Assembly (NCBI GenBank): GCA_910591455.2
Contig: OU342823.1
Location: 2,466,001-2,530,000 of the forward strand
DNA from: Pholis gunnellus
Taxonomy: Eukaryota; Chordata; Actinopteri; Perciformes; Pholidae
Direction of reading: 5' to 3'
Length of the DNA stretch: 64,000 bases
Part shown: positions 50,362-61,694 of the stretch, piece by piece
Layout of the letters: every line of letters starts with the position of its first letter
How positions within the stretch are numbered: the first letter of the stretch is position 1
Notes under the pieces: generated by a model
Database searches by the model: none
Seen by the model: the letters and a program-made list of their open reading frames with translations, nothing else
What the model was told of the DNA's origin: nothing
Translations under genes and position numbers: made by a program

Positions 50362-50825
50362 GCTCTGAGGAGATGATGCTTACTCCTCCTCAAACTCTCA
50401 TTGTCTCGGTCATTACAGCAATGCCAGGGCCGAACACAGCCATCCGGCATCCACCGCACCCGAGGATTTATCGAAATGAGGCTGTAATTACCCCATTCAA
50501 TGGCAATGTAACTGCCATGCAGACTTCCGATTACATATGCTAATATTTTGGCTTCAATCTACACTGTAACGTTGTGTTCTTTTTAGCTGCAATATATGAA
50601 TCATGTGGTCCAGAAAATGTCCCTGCATGTTTTTTTCAACAATCTATATTAACTTCATTCCTATTGGTTATAAAACGGTGTATTCTGCCCAGACCATTTT
50701 GACACTGAAATGAAAAGCACAGCATCATTAAATATAATGTCGACAGTAAATATGAATTGCATTGATGAACTACCTTCTGATTCATTTGAATTAGGAAGTC
50801 CCAATTTCGCATTTCAAATATGGTA

Positions 50826-50945
50826 AATAAAACAACATGGCGACGGCAAAATCACCGAAATCGAGGCTTCATAACGTTAGTCCACAAACCAATGAGTGAT
50901 GTCACGATAACTTCTTTCATACAGTCTATGAGAAAGGTAGGTAGG
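50826..50945 (+). repeat. Dispersed repeat B, partial copy
   Basis: The words acatggcgacggcaaaatca and cgaggcttcataacg match the 45725-45775 part of the longest copy. It is truncated on the left. Confidence 0.5.
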
Positions 50946-51889
50946 TTGACAGGCAGGTAGCTCGTCCAATCATGACATTCTGACATTCTGACATCACAGG
51001 CTTATTACAGTCTATAATACGCCCGTTGGGATGTATTCAGAATTTGCACAATAATATCATCAAATGTTTTTAAAGATTACAAACCCTGCCTTTAAGACAC
51101 ACGAGGTGCATTGAATTGTTTTTATGAAAAGAAAAATTCTTTCAGTGTAAATAAAAACATTTGAGGAAATAGAATAAATTTGAAACATGAGGTGCTCCAT
51201 CTACAATATGAACATTAATCTCTGTGATACAGTACCTGCCTCTGCTTCCTCTTAAGTATTCATGTCCCCTACAGGTTTCCACTCAGCCAGCCCAGACATA
51301 GAGATTAGAAGAGAGGGAGTATCAGAGTATACCTGCAACGTTTCTGGTTTGAAACCCCTTCGAGCTGTTCAAAATGCCACAGGATTCACAGAAGAGACAA
51401 ATTCATTCATTAAAGAAATCCCAATTACTATTTCAGGAGGGTTTGCGTTGCGCTTCCACAAGGAAGATGATTTGTGGTGGAAAAGGATTTGACCTGCTGT
51501 TGAGTCTTTTTAAACTGAAATATAGAATATCATCAAACAGAACTTGTCTTTTAAAAATATTTATTCTTGCAAGAAGAGGCACAGTTACACAGAGTCACAT
51601 AGAGTCTGTAGAAGTGTGTGCTACCGATTTAAAAATCACACCGAGTTCTAAAGAGAGTGATCAAGGGTGGGGGCCTGTGTACTGGAACATCCTGTTTCAG
51701 GCCGTGCAGCCCTGTGTAACAACAGACACACAGATATATAGGTTTTATCCTTAAGGCATAGAACATGTGAACAAGAGAACAAGAGGATATGTGTGCAGGC
51801 ATGATGCAAGCTTATGATAGTTTGTTTCTACTTATTTACTTGCTTAATGTATACTAAGTAGAAATGTATCATTACAGATGTTGGTCGGG

Positions 51890-52225
51890 ATGGCGTTATC
51901 GTCTGTAACCAATTTATGAAAGCAGTGCAGACCGGAGGCGATTAGCTAGCCAGTAGGGGACAACAGAGAGACTCACATGCACTGAAAGTAAGGGCAGGTG
52001 GCCCAGCGACATGGACAGATCACAGAAAAGCTTGGATTACAACACACACAGAGGGAGAATGGCTCGGCTCAGGTTGACATTACTGCACTACATCTTTGCA
52101 TAGCAAATAGTTGTTTGCTGCTTCATTAGTGCTCTGGGAGACGTTTGAGTTCAGGCAACAAACTTTCTTAGTTAGGTTTAGGAAAAGATCAGAGTTTGGG
52201 TAAGAATAAATCCCTTCTGGCAGAA
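51890..52225 (+). repeat. Composite dispersed repeat
   Basis: The first part (about 51950-52130) is related to 14220-14580, and the part after about 52140 (aggcaacaaactttcttagttaggtttaggaa) is related to the family at 58135 and 61695. The two families therefore meet here, by chance insertion or because both belong to one longer element. Confidence 0.5.
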
Positions 52226-53814
52226 AGCCTTGATGACAAACTGTGGAAACAGCTAGCTTGGTCCTGTCTTAAGTCCAAAAATACACCTACCAACCTCTAT
52301 AGCTTTGTTGAATCTGTACTTGAGGCTGATATTACAATATTGATCCTCCTTATTCTCAAAATGAATAGATAAATGAATAAATGGTTTTCTCCAAATGTTA
52401 ATGTTGATACTCCTTTTAAAGAAGACATATTATGCCTTTTAATTTGGGTTTCTACATAGCGGCAACCTCCAATGACCAAAACTAACGCTAACTTCAACAT
52501 GCTAACCTGCAAACTAAACACTACATCAAGATAAAAATAACAAAGCTTAATGCTCCAAGTTTGAAGATGGGTCACAGATAGCCGGTATTGATCCATACTG
52601 AGCTTCAGTTTGGAAGTGAATGCTGCTTTGTACAGGTCCTCATTAAGAAAGTGAATCCACTGGGTCTTCACATCTGTTCTTCTAAGTCTGCTACAGCGAG
52701 GGCGTTACATTGGAGGACAGTGAGGTTGATTCAGAAGGTGGACATGCTATCTGACTAGCTCGTTGCTACACATTATCTGATGGAGCAGGGAAAAAAACAG
52801 AAAGGATGTTCTTTTGTCATATTTTGGAGGTCTGCAGACACGCCATCCTGGAAAGCCATGAAGAAGTGCATTTAGCATTATATGCCACCTTTTAAATAGT
52901 GTTGATGGATGCTGATTCATGTTTAAACGTTCCTAGGTGAAGCTTAGGTTTGTCTGCTACAAATCCAAAAATTCTAACTTCACAGAATTCCATTAAGCAT
53001 GTCCACTCTTTCAAATGTTGGCTTCCCCCAAAACATGAGTGTGGATTGTGGTGGTTGCGCCATGCAGGGAGAGCATGCATGGTCAGGTATTGATTATACA
53101 ATGTGGCATTTATAGACTTACAGAGGCACACAGAGCCTGTTTTGACTGTGTTTGTCTGGAGGACTTCTATCCAGCTGTGAGCCCCAGCTTGTTTTTTAGT
53201 CCCCAGCTTTGGTTTATTTGTTGCCGTGGTATTTTAACTCCGACAGTGTGGGCGGTGCAGCACTGTACTGTGACATCTCCACAATGCCTTCTTAAGTTTG
53301 AATTTCTAAAGGCACTGTTTGATGTGTTTTTGATGTGTCTTCAGCCATGTAGGGTATTGTATCACTGCTGAGCTATTTCTCTGTTAAAACAAAACAGAGC
53401 CCGGAATATGTCTTCCTATGCACCATGGGATTTCTCTCAAGGGAAGACCAGCCAATCACACATGCATGTGACAGCATGTGTGAGCGCTTTCTGAGGGTTT
53501 GAATGCATGTATATATTAAGAGAACTAGATACCAAGAGGGTTCCCCATTCATTTCAATGAAGGTTGCTTACATATCCTGGCAGCAAACGTCTGCAAATAT
53601 AGAGAAGCAACACATCCACAGCTGTGCCTCAGTAACATTATGAGCAACCTTACTAAATGTCTTGCGCTAGCCAACATGATCTAAAAAGCACGCTCCATCA
53701 TCACAAGCTACATAGCAACCCCGTCATTCTCACCTAATTTGCAAATTTTGCATAGAAATAATTTCAAATTTAGCTCCAAATGTAGAAATATAATTACATT
53801 CACTTCACATTTGT

Positions 53815-53860
53815 TTAACCTTTTAACCCCTAAGCCTATTTTGAGGCCTCTGCCTTATAC
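53815..53860 (+). mobile_element. piggyBac-like left terminus, solitary
   Basis: TTAACCTTTTAACCCCTAAG at 53815 resembles the left end of the element at 25411 (TTAACCTTTTGGACCCTAAG), including the following cct..tttt.aggcct. I could not find the matching right end downstream, so the element is either truncated or too diverged to delimit. Confidence 0.45.
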
Positions 53861-54740
53861 TTTGTGTATAATTGTGTTTTGAGTGAGTAAAATGACTTGG
53901 TATTTATTCTCATAATCTCGTCGTTAAGTAGGTATATAGCATGTGGGTACAATTCATTATATTCGTTTCGGAAAAGTGATTTATATGACGCTCTTCTTCG
54001 CAAAACACTCTCGTCGCTCAGGATTAACAGGTTTTAAAGTAGACTGCAGAGTGAAACGTGGAATCAAAGCAAAAGATTTGTTCACTCTTTCAATATTTCT
54101 TTTGCCATCACAAAATACAATGACGCTTCTAGTGAAATCTTTCCTAATAACAGCTACACAACTACAATAAATATGTTTTCAGGAAAAATACATTGTGTCC
54201 ATCTTATCAGTGTTGGACCACTCTGACTGGACCTGATACCATTTGAAATATGAGGTGACATATCTCACTGATATCGCCCTTTAAATCAGCCTGATATATG
54301 AACACAGGCTGGCTCCATCACACAGTCGGAACAGGTCCTCCTCAGCCACACCAACAGGACACCATTTGAATTTGGCAAGACGAAGAGATTGATGTCTGAA
54401 GCAGCATCGAGCGGAGGTTGAATTTGTCATGTCCCCGTCTTGGTTCGGCCGACAAGCCTGTGATATAGTGAGCGAGCCGACAGCTGCTATGCGAGATAGG
54501 TTGGAGCGCGCACACGGCTATGAAACGCTCGAAAAAGCCTGTAAAGACAAATCAAGTTGACCTGAAGAGTCTCAGGTCAAATGATGTCCAGCAGGGAAAC
54601 ATTAAAATACAACATGTATGTTTTATGGAGGTCAACTAGGAGTTTTTTTTTTTCCTGTGCATCTAAGTACAAAACTGATAGCATGTGACAGCTCATACGA
54701 GACTCACAGGGAGAAAGATCCTTGACCCGGTGAAGGACGG

Positions 54741-54761
54741 ACACACACACACACACACACA
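54741..54761. repeat. CA microsatellite
   Basis: About ten CA units in intron 3. Confidence 0.9.
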
Positions 54762-55239
54762 TACATTCCTACATTACCAACAGTGGACTGTCATGCTTCT
54801 TCTGTTTCTGGTCATTTAAAAAAAACGGGAAAAAAACTGGAATGGTAAATTTACTGTGCCTCAGTGTTCTATATGTGCTTGTACTGGAGGTGGGTTTGTT
54901 CTGCTCTTGTGTCTTATGTAAACTTTTCATTTGCATATATGTGTATTGGTTTTGTCTATACATTTTAATTCCATTTTAATTAGAAATGTTGTAATTTTAG
55001 GCTGCCTTTAAACATCTGGCCGGGGACAGCAGATGAAAACTAGCCTCTCTGGCTAACTCTGGCTCACTTACAGTTTGACTGTTCATTGGTGTGCATTTAC
55101 CCTGCAAAATAAAATAAATAAATAATAAATGCTTAATAAATGGGACCTAATAAATGCATTTAGGCTGTGTCAGAAAGTTTAATTATATTAATTTCCTCTC
55201 ATCAGTATAGCAAACAATTATACATTAGCTTTTCACATT

Positions 55240-55330
55240 AGGCAAGGCAAGTTTATTTGTATAGCACATTTCAACAATAAGGTAATTCAAAGTGCTTCAC
55301 ATAAAACCATTAAAAGCATCAAAATATAAG
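55240..55330 (+). repeat. Common teleost interspersed repeat fragment
   Basis: The words caagtttatttgtatagcac and ttcaaagtgcttcacataaa are, from memory, among the most frequent dispersed sequences in fish genomes. Only this short core is recognisable; I do not assign a family. Confidence 0.5.
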
Positions 55331-55889
55331 GAATGTTAAAAGTAGAATACAATTATTGGAAGAATACCAACATTCAGGCTTCCTCATGTGACTCAAAGGT
55401 GAACTGCAGATGTAAATGTTAAATAGAAGACCAATTTATTTGGCGACCCTGATAAAATTCTCCTGCGACCCCCCTGTGCGTCCCAACCAAGTCTTTGGGA
55501 ATGACTGCTCTAACGCCAACCAACTAAAACTCCTGATTCCAGGGTAATAGAAATGCTCGCTGCACTTTAGCTCATAAACTTTCTCTTTACCTGCCACCAG
55601 GCTCTCACGATCGCTATTGTTCATGAGCAACTCTCAACGGAGATTAAACTGAACCTTAACAATAATTAGATACAAATCCAAAGAACAACATTCTACTTTC
55701 ATTGCATGTATGGCAAATTGCCTGTTCATCATGATGGGGAGAATACTGTGTTCAATGGGGATGGAAGCAACAAATGTGGATCGGCCATGATTGTCACAGC
55801 TTCCCGTACACATGTTGTATGATTAAGAATTCTTTCTGATCTAAGTGTCCCACAGGTGCATCAGGCGAGTCTGGCCACCAATTTACTAA

Positions 55890-56110
55890 TGGTGAGTTCA
55901 CACTAAACGAGAAGCAAACATATTTTTCATGGTGCGATTACATAAAAAGTCAATGCAAAGATGCTAATTCATGCCAGGACGTCCTGATGTTGTTAAATCA
56001 GAAATCATGGAAAAAGGTGTCTGGTGCACCCAGAACTCTATGACACCTCATATTTGTACAGAGACCAGATAAAACGATGTATTCATGTATGTGTATGAAC
56101 CATGCACTGT
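55890..56110 (+). mobile_element. MITE fragment, left half, related to 57191
   Basis: It starts ggtgagttcacactaaac and continues with words also found in the 57191 element, such as ggtgcacccagaactctatg (there gttcacccagagctctacga) and agagaccaga (agagaccgga). It stops near 56110 without the right terminus. Confidence 0.45.
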
Positions 56111-56214
56111 TTATAGTACAAACAATAACATTGTGACCGTATTCATGACTAGATGATTTAACAAAGCTTAGCACTGATCGATCCGTACTCCATTCAGAAA
56201 GCAAGCATGTAGTT

Positions 56215-56856
56215 CAGGGGTGGCCAACCAGTCAGAGACCAAGAGCCACATTTTTTACTGTGTTACCGCAAAGAGCCACATCATACACATGGGCACACAT
56301 GAACATCACCCTATCCCTTCCTCACACACACACATACCTTTGCTCAGCCAGATTTATTGTAAATGTCACACACCAATATGATAATGACAGAAATTGACTC
56401 CTAAGACCACAGGCCAGTCATTTTCAACAATGAACATTGTGTACACCAGGGGTGTCAAACTCATTGTCGCTCTGGGGCCACATCAGCATCATGGTTGCCC
56501 CCAAAGGGCCGGTTGTCGGCGGGGGGGGGGGGGGGGGGGGGGGGGTGCTGCTGCTCCTTCTTCGTCGGCGGGGAGGGTGGCTGCTGCTGCTGCTGTCACA
56601 TACGCTGGTGGAGGTGTGCGCGGCGCGTGCGGATCGGGGAGGAGCTCCGCCTTGCGCGATACAACGGATATTTGTAAATTGTCCGACTTTTACATTTTTA
56701 CTTAAAGCGGGGCTTTCAAACAGTCCGTCTCGGCGTTAAATGGGTCGACGAGGAACGTAATCTGTGGCCGCACATGCGCGTTTGACGAAAATACCGTATT
56801 TAACTCAAGCGAAGCGAACACGAACATTAAAAAAACACAAATACAAACTTCGATAT
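56215..56856 (-). mobile_element. Rearranged inverted copy of the 4208-type hAT element
   Basis: From 56215 (caggggtggccaacc) to about 56440 the sequence is the reverse complement of 5260-5491. From about 56712 to 56856 it is the reverse complement of about 4275-4430. The middle, including most of the transposase remnant, is missing, and the far terminus with its inverted repeat is cut off at 56856. Between the two parts lies another hAT-like sequence (56449-56710). No intact target duplication can be expected because one end is lost. Confidence 0.85.
56449..56710 (+). mobile_element. hAT-like fragment with 25-bp poly-G
   Basis: It begins caggggtgtcaaactcattg and gggccacatc, a terminus typical of hAT (Charlie-type) MITEs. 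It carries a run of 25 G at 56521-56545 and then sequence (cggatcggggaggagctccg, cttgcgcgata) that resembles the reverse complement of 6790-6835 in the nested element at 6376-6966. The right terminus is not recognisable, so the border is approximate. Three overlapping open frames through the poly-G are not genes. Confidence 0.6.
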
Positions 56857-57190
56857 CACCACTCTTATACTTCAAGATGTTACATCATCCAACATTGATA
56901 TTGGCAAGACTTACTTGTCAACTACTAGTTAGCATGCATTTTTTTTTTTTGTAGTCACAGTTTTAGGTCTAGTTTGTCATGTTCCAACCTGTTCTCACTT
57001 CCAACTGATCAAATACAACAGCTGGGTCAGTGGCCCTTCGCTTCAAACCTATAATGCTCCACGTACCCCTCAAGCTCAGGGGTTCTCACACCCCCATTTG
57101 ATAAGATTTCGGTTCATGGTCCCCCACTATCAAATACAGTTATGGGAACAACTGTGGAGGAAGTAAAACCTATGATCAGAGTATTCACTC

Positions 57191-57473
57191 TTAAGGTGCG
57201 TTCACACCAAGCGCGGTGCAATTTATTCGCGCGAGTAGATTACATACAAAGTCGCCAAAACGCCCCAAACGCGTGAGTTGAAATTTTTCAACCTCAGCGA
57301 AAAAATGGCGTGATGCTGCAGCGCGATAGCCTATCAACGTTGAGATGTTTCTCCTGTCATCACTGATGTCCTGCCGTTGTTGAATCAGGAAACAAATACT
57401 GTAGCAGTTTGTGTTCACCCAGAGCTCTACGATACCTCATGTCAATAGAGACCGGACCAAACTATGTGTATAA

Positions 57474-57532
<59 letters not shown>

Positions 57533-57945
57533 CCTTGCGGAGAGAACTAACTAAATATGAATTCCGACTTTTTACAAATCTGCATCATTACGTAGTTATT
57601 TCGGAGTCCCTTTTTGTCGGTTTATTGCCGTTAAATCACAGCCAAATCTGTTTATTTGGGATTCATACAGCTGTAGTAAACCAGCCGACATGTGGCTTTC
57701 TAGACACAGTGAATACACCTCGATGAAATCCACGGAGCTCCTCTGGACTATGTTATGAACCCAGACATGACGGTGTTTAGTTTCCCGTGTTATCTGGGAC
57801 TTCCATAACACGTACTAAGCAGAAATAGAGGTTATTTTTTCCATGGTTGATGGCGGACAGTTGAACGGCTGCCAGGGCGATAAGCCACGCCCCCTCTCCG
57901 GCGCGTCCAGTGCGTCCAGTTTGGTGTGAACACGGCATTATGACT
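57191..57945. mobile_element. MITE with 'ggtgcgttcacacc' ends
   Basis: The left end is aggtgcgttcacaccaa and the right end ttggtgtgaacacggcat, an imperfect inverted repeat. A possible 7-bp duplication (actctta) flanks it on both sides. A 56-bp GT microsatellite (57475-57530) lies inside. No coding sequence is recognised; a related left half is at 55890-56110. Confidence 0.65.
57475..57530. repeat. GT microsatellite
   Basis: About 28 uninterrupted GT units, the longest pure dinucleotide run of this type in the window. Confidence 0.96.
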
Positions 57946-58134
57946 CTTACTCACTTCCACAGTTAAAAACAAACTATTCCCAATTGTTTTGGACCACCCC
58001 CTGGATTTCCCTCCAGGACACCTGGGAATCCCAGGACCCTTAGGTTGAGAACCACTAGATTAGCTTCAGCTTTGCACGTCTTCGCTTTTTACACGCAAAC
58101 ACTGTCTTTTCAAAATAAACTTACATATTCACAG

Positions 58135-58340
58135 GAAACAACGTGGCATGGTTAAGGCAATGAAACTACTTGGTTAGGTTTAGGAAAGGGTTGCGGTTTG
58201 TTACGTAGTAAAGTAGGCTAAGTTAAGTAAGTTATGTACCCTTCATAACGTGACTAATAAATGTACCTTAAAGTGGGTCAACTTCTTTTGAGTTACGGCC
58301 ACTGACCAAGTTAACCGAACAGGCTGCATGTTCACTCTAA
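58135..58340 (+). repeat. Dispersed teleost repeat, partial copy
   Basis: The words actacttggttaggtttagg and gttatgtacccttcataac match the right-hand part of the copy at 61695-61965 in the same orientation. Confidence 0.5.
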
Positions 58341-58829
58341 TCATTACAACGGTGCTGTCATGTTTGGAGCCATGCCAGCACCCGTCTTGATTCTTATTTT
58401 CATTTGAACTGACTAAGTCTTGAGGGTGTGTTTGGCTGTTAGCGATGATGTCCTACAACATACCATATCAGAGACATGAACATGCAACTATTCAAAGAAG
58501 GACAACTATGTGCAGCTTTAGCCCTGATGCAATGCTGTGAAGTATTATCTGATCACTTTTCACAATGTTTCTTAAGAAACTGGATTCAGTTTATTTCATT
58601 TGAGAAATGCTTCGTCTGTGATAAGTGTTGAGCCAACTGGACGACAACGTGACAGAACTTATGATAATGATGCATTATTTACAGCAGCTCATCTGAGGCC
58701 CAGAGGGGGAGGAGGACGATGCTGGAGGCTCTATTGCTCCACTTCGCTCTGTTACGAGCATGTTTTTTACACAAAATGCATTTCCTGTTGAAAAGCAGTA
58801 TATTATCATGGAGTACAGCGTAATGCCAT

Positions 58830-59218
58830 TTGGTTCCTCTCCTCTTTCCTCTCTTTTGCCTTTCTCTCCTCCTATCTGCTCTCTCTTCTCCATTCTCTCC
58901 TCTTCTCTCCTCTTTCCTCCTTTCATCTCCTCTCATCTTATCTCCTCTCCCCTTTTCTCATGTCATTTTATCTCCTCTCCTCTCCTATACTCTGCTCCTC
59001 TCCTCTCCCACTCTCTCATTTACTCTCCAGTTTTTATCTGCTCACCTCTGTCCTTCTCCTCACCTTCTCTCCTTCTCTCTTCACCTCACGTATTTCCTAC
59101 GTCTCTCTCCCTCTGGGTATCATCCTCCATCTCCCCTTTCTTTCCTTCTCTCCTGTCATTCCTCTCCTCTTCTTTCTATTATTCTCCATCTGCTTCTTTC
59201 ACTTCTTTTCTTCAACCA
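58830..59218. repeat. 390-bp polypyrimidine tract
   Basis: The plus strand is almost all C and T, built from ctcctctcct-type words with few purines, and ends in an AT run at 59219-59232. The long serine-leucine-proline open frames of 208 and 155 codons across it are artefacts of base composition. Confidence 0.9.
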
Positions 59219-60424
59219 GATATATATATATATTTCATCCTGCAGTTCCAGTGGCAGAACTGCCAGCACTTCTCTAAACACAGCAGTGGGAAAATAGAAA
59301 GATGCCCGGAGGAGAGACTTAACATATCAGCTCCTATTTACACACAGTCCCAGCTGTCTGGTGACATTTCACCACAGACCTTTTAATAAAACATTAGCAG
59401 CACAGCAACTTTCACAATAGTTTTGAAAGTCAAACTACAATAATGTGGATTTTCAGCATTTTCCTATTGAGACAGCATATTGAGTGATAAAAAAGATGTA
59501 ATCCTCATAAACATGCAGTATGAGTTGAGTGTTTTTTTCTGACATCACTGCTCATCTACACACTGACACGGCTTCTATGAGCCAAACATCCCCGATTTTT
59601 ACATCAGCCGTCAAACCAATACACACTTTTCACCTGTTTCATCACAAATTTAAACACACAATTAAACAGTTATGTGCATAACAAAACTGACAGACGAGTC
59701 TCTCCACACCGCACAGGGAACCTTTTATGGAACTGCAGTTCATTTAACAGAAATCATACTAGTTAAACTATAGGCTACGTAACAAAGTGCTAACTCTATG
59801 AATCATTTGAATAGTACCTGCACACTAAATCCTGTTTATGAAGCTGTAAATGTAAAGTATATGACTGTACAGTGGTGAAATACATCAATGCTGCTGTTAA
59901 TATAGACGTCTCTTACCAAATCTATAAAAAATGGGCATTTCATTGGTTGAGAATGGCACAAAACGCCATTTACTGTTTTTAATCAGCCCTAACCTTGCAA
60001 GGTCAATGACATTGTGGACCGGTTATGACTAATGTACGTCATGAAAGGTTACGTCACCACTCAGAGATTGCCCCTGACACCTGACATTTTTCCCACTTAC
60101 TTTAATGACATGGTGATAGAAAACAATTGAAAATGCCAGTATCCAGCAGACAGAAATATTAGTTATGTGTTTCTGAGATTCCCTCTCTTAAGCTCTGCTT
60201 CCCTGCTGCAGCTGGAAATGAGCTTGATGAACACCATCATTTGCCAAGGTTAGGGGTCAGAAAAGGTATATTTAATGGTATAGCATTTCCTTTTTTATGA
60301 AATACGTACTATACAATGACTTTTATGACATAAAATGAGTTCTAATAGTGACATAAATACAGGTAAAATGATGGCCTAATGCCTTGCTTTGTATTTATTT
60401 GCTGTTAATAAAGTTGATATGGAG

Positions 60425-60560
60425 CCAGTGAAGGCTAATACTGCTGTAATGTGGGCTCTACGGTGAGCCTTGCTGCAGGGTTCTGGACTAGTTTCAGTTG
60501 CGTGCAGACTGTCTGAAGCAGGTGAGTAAGCTGTTACAGTAGTGGCGTATTATTTGAGCG
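60425..60560. repeat. LINE-derived fragment, related to 14826
   Basis: The words ggagccagtgaaggctaat, ttctggactagtttcag and ctgttacagtagt are of the same fish LINE-tail type as 14826-15065 and lie 150 bases upstream of exon 4. The family is not certain. Confidence 0.4.
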
Positions 60561-60714
60561 TGGACGACTTTCTCAGAATTGTTTTGCAACAAAGGAGGAG
60601 TTTTATAATGTCTCTTAATAACTGAATAAGTCACGTGATGGAACCAGTGATTTTACAAGATGTGTAAACATTCAGATGATCTCCAGTAACCCTGTCATCT
60701 CTCCTCCCTGGCAG

Positions 60715-60891
60715 ATGTACGTGACGTGCACGGTTCAGGCGAAAGGCACACGTCTGGCCAAGCCGGTGCTGTCTCTCGGGCTCATGTGTCTGGCCTTCCT
60801 CACCGGTCTAAACCGCGTGGCTGAATACCGCAACCACTGGTCAGACGTCATCGCCGGCTTCATCATCGGCACTGCCATCGCCGCTTTCCTG
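60715..60891 (+). CDS. plppr5: plppr5 coding exon 4 (residues 197-255)
   Basis: The exon encodes the end of helix 4, a short loop with AKGTRLAKPVL, helix 5 (about 211-231) and most of helix 6 (from about 241). The key phrase is FLTGLNRVAEYRNHWSDVIA, near-identical to PLPPR5 as recalled. It covers phosphatase motif C3 (SR-x5-H-x3-D in active enzymes): serine is Asn229, Arg230 is kept, the catalytic histidine is Asn236, and Asp240 is kept. Together with the C1 and C2 losses this predicts no phosphatase activity. The acceptor is ccctggcag before atgtac and the donor is ttcctg before gtgaga; both phases are 0. The ATG at the start of the exon is an internal methionine. The next exon (VV-VVNNFKG region and C-terminal tail) is not in the window. 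Confidence 0.95.
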
Positions 60892-61044
60892 GTGAGACTC
60901 AACCCAACAGAGGTCATATGTGCTCTATGTTGGTGTAGTACAGAGGTATAGAGGGATGTGGAGTGTGTGACGGGGGATACGGTGACATCTGTCCAGCTGT
61001 TGGATGATGTTATCCCACCAACATCTAGACACAGGTATAAAGCC

Positions 61045-61580
61045 GGATCTGGGTCTGTCCACGGTGGACCGGTCTCTGCTGGAGGATCTGTGTCCATCCA
61101 CGGTGGTGCCGGTCTCTGCTGGAGGATCTGGGTCTGTCCACGGTGGACCGGTCTCTGCTGGAGGATCTGGGTCTGTCCACGGTGGACCGGTCTCTGCTGG
61201 AGGATCTGGGTCTGTCCACGGTGGACCGGTCTCTGCTGGAGGATCTGGGTCTGTCCACGGTGGACCGGTCTCTGCTGGAGGATCTGGGTCCGTCCACGGT
61301 GGACCGGTCTCTGCTGGAGGATCTGGGTCTGTCCACGGTGGACCGGTCTCTGCTGGAGGATCTGGGTCTGTCCACGGTGGACCGGTCTCTGCTGGAGGAT
61401 CTGGGTCTGTCCACGGTGGACCGGTCTCTGCTGGAGGATCTGGGTCCATCCACGGTGGACCGGTCTCTGCTGGAGGATCTGGGTCTGTCCACGGTGGACC
61501 GGTCTCTGCTGGAGGATCTGGGTCCGTCCACGGTGGACCGGTCTCTGCTGGAGGATCTGGGTCTGTCCACGGTGGACCGC
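61045..61580 (+). repeat. 39-bp minisatellite, 13 copies
   Basis: The unit ggtctctgctggaggatctg followed by ggtctgtccacggtggacc repeats head to tail, with unit starts at 61071, 61111 and then every 39 bases to 61540. The first unit is 40 bases long and variant; a partial copy precedes it. The only common differences are gtctgtcc, gtccgtcc and gtccatcc. Because 39 is divisible by three, several frames stay open on both strands, which yields proline-, serine- and glycine-rich open frames of 150-257 codons. They are not genes: exon 4 reads into a stop at 60949-60951 before reaching them. Confidence 0.96.
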
Positions 61581-61694
61581 TGGAGTCTGAGCTGAAGTTT
61601 CTGGTGAACCTGCATGATTTGGTTATGAACAACAGTCTCCTGAGTCTCAAGTGTTTGTTTGAGCAGATTCACACGAGTACGTGTAATCACTACG

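Larger units (their letters stand above)
44580..60714 (+). other. plppr5 intron 3 (16.1 kb)
   Basis: The donor is gtgagt at 44580 and the acceptor is ctccctggcag ending at 60714. It holds dispersed repeat B (45228-45850), hAT element A2 (46914-48407), a piggyBac-like left end (53815), two related MITEs (55890-56110 and 57191-57945), a rearranged hAT copy with an insertion (56215-56856) and a long pyrimidine tract (58830-59218). A common fish repeat word (tttatttgtatagcacattt) is at 55250-55270. Sections 48500-53700 and 59400-60400 look mostly unique, and I see no other exon. Confidence 0.85.

Noticed and set aside
58760..59386. 208-codon Ser/Leu/Pro-rich open frame
   Set aside because: It lies in a pure pyrimidine tract where stop codons are rare by composition.
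61045..61580. CRISPR-like array
   Set aside because: The copies are directly adjacent with no spacers, and the context is a vertebrate intron.
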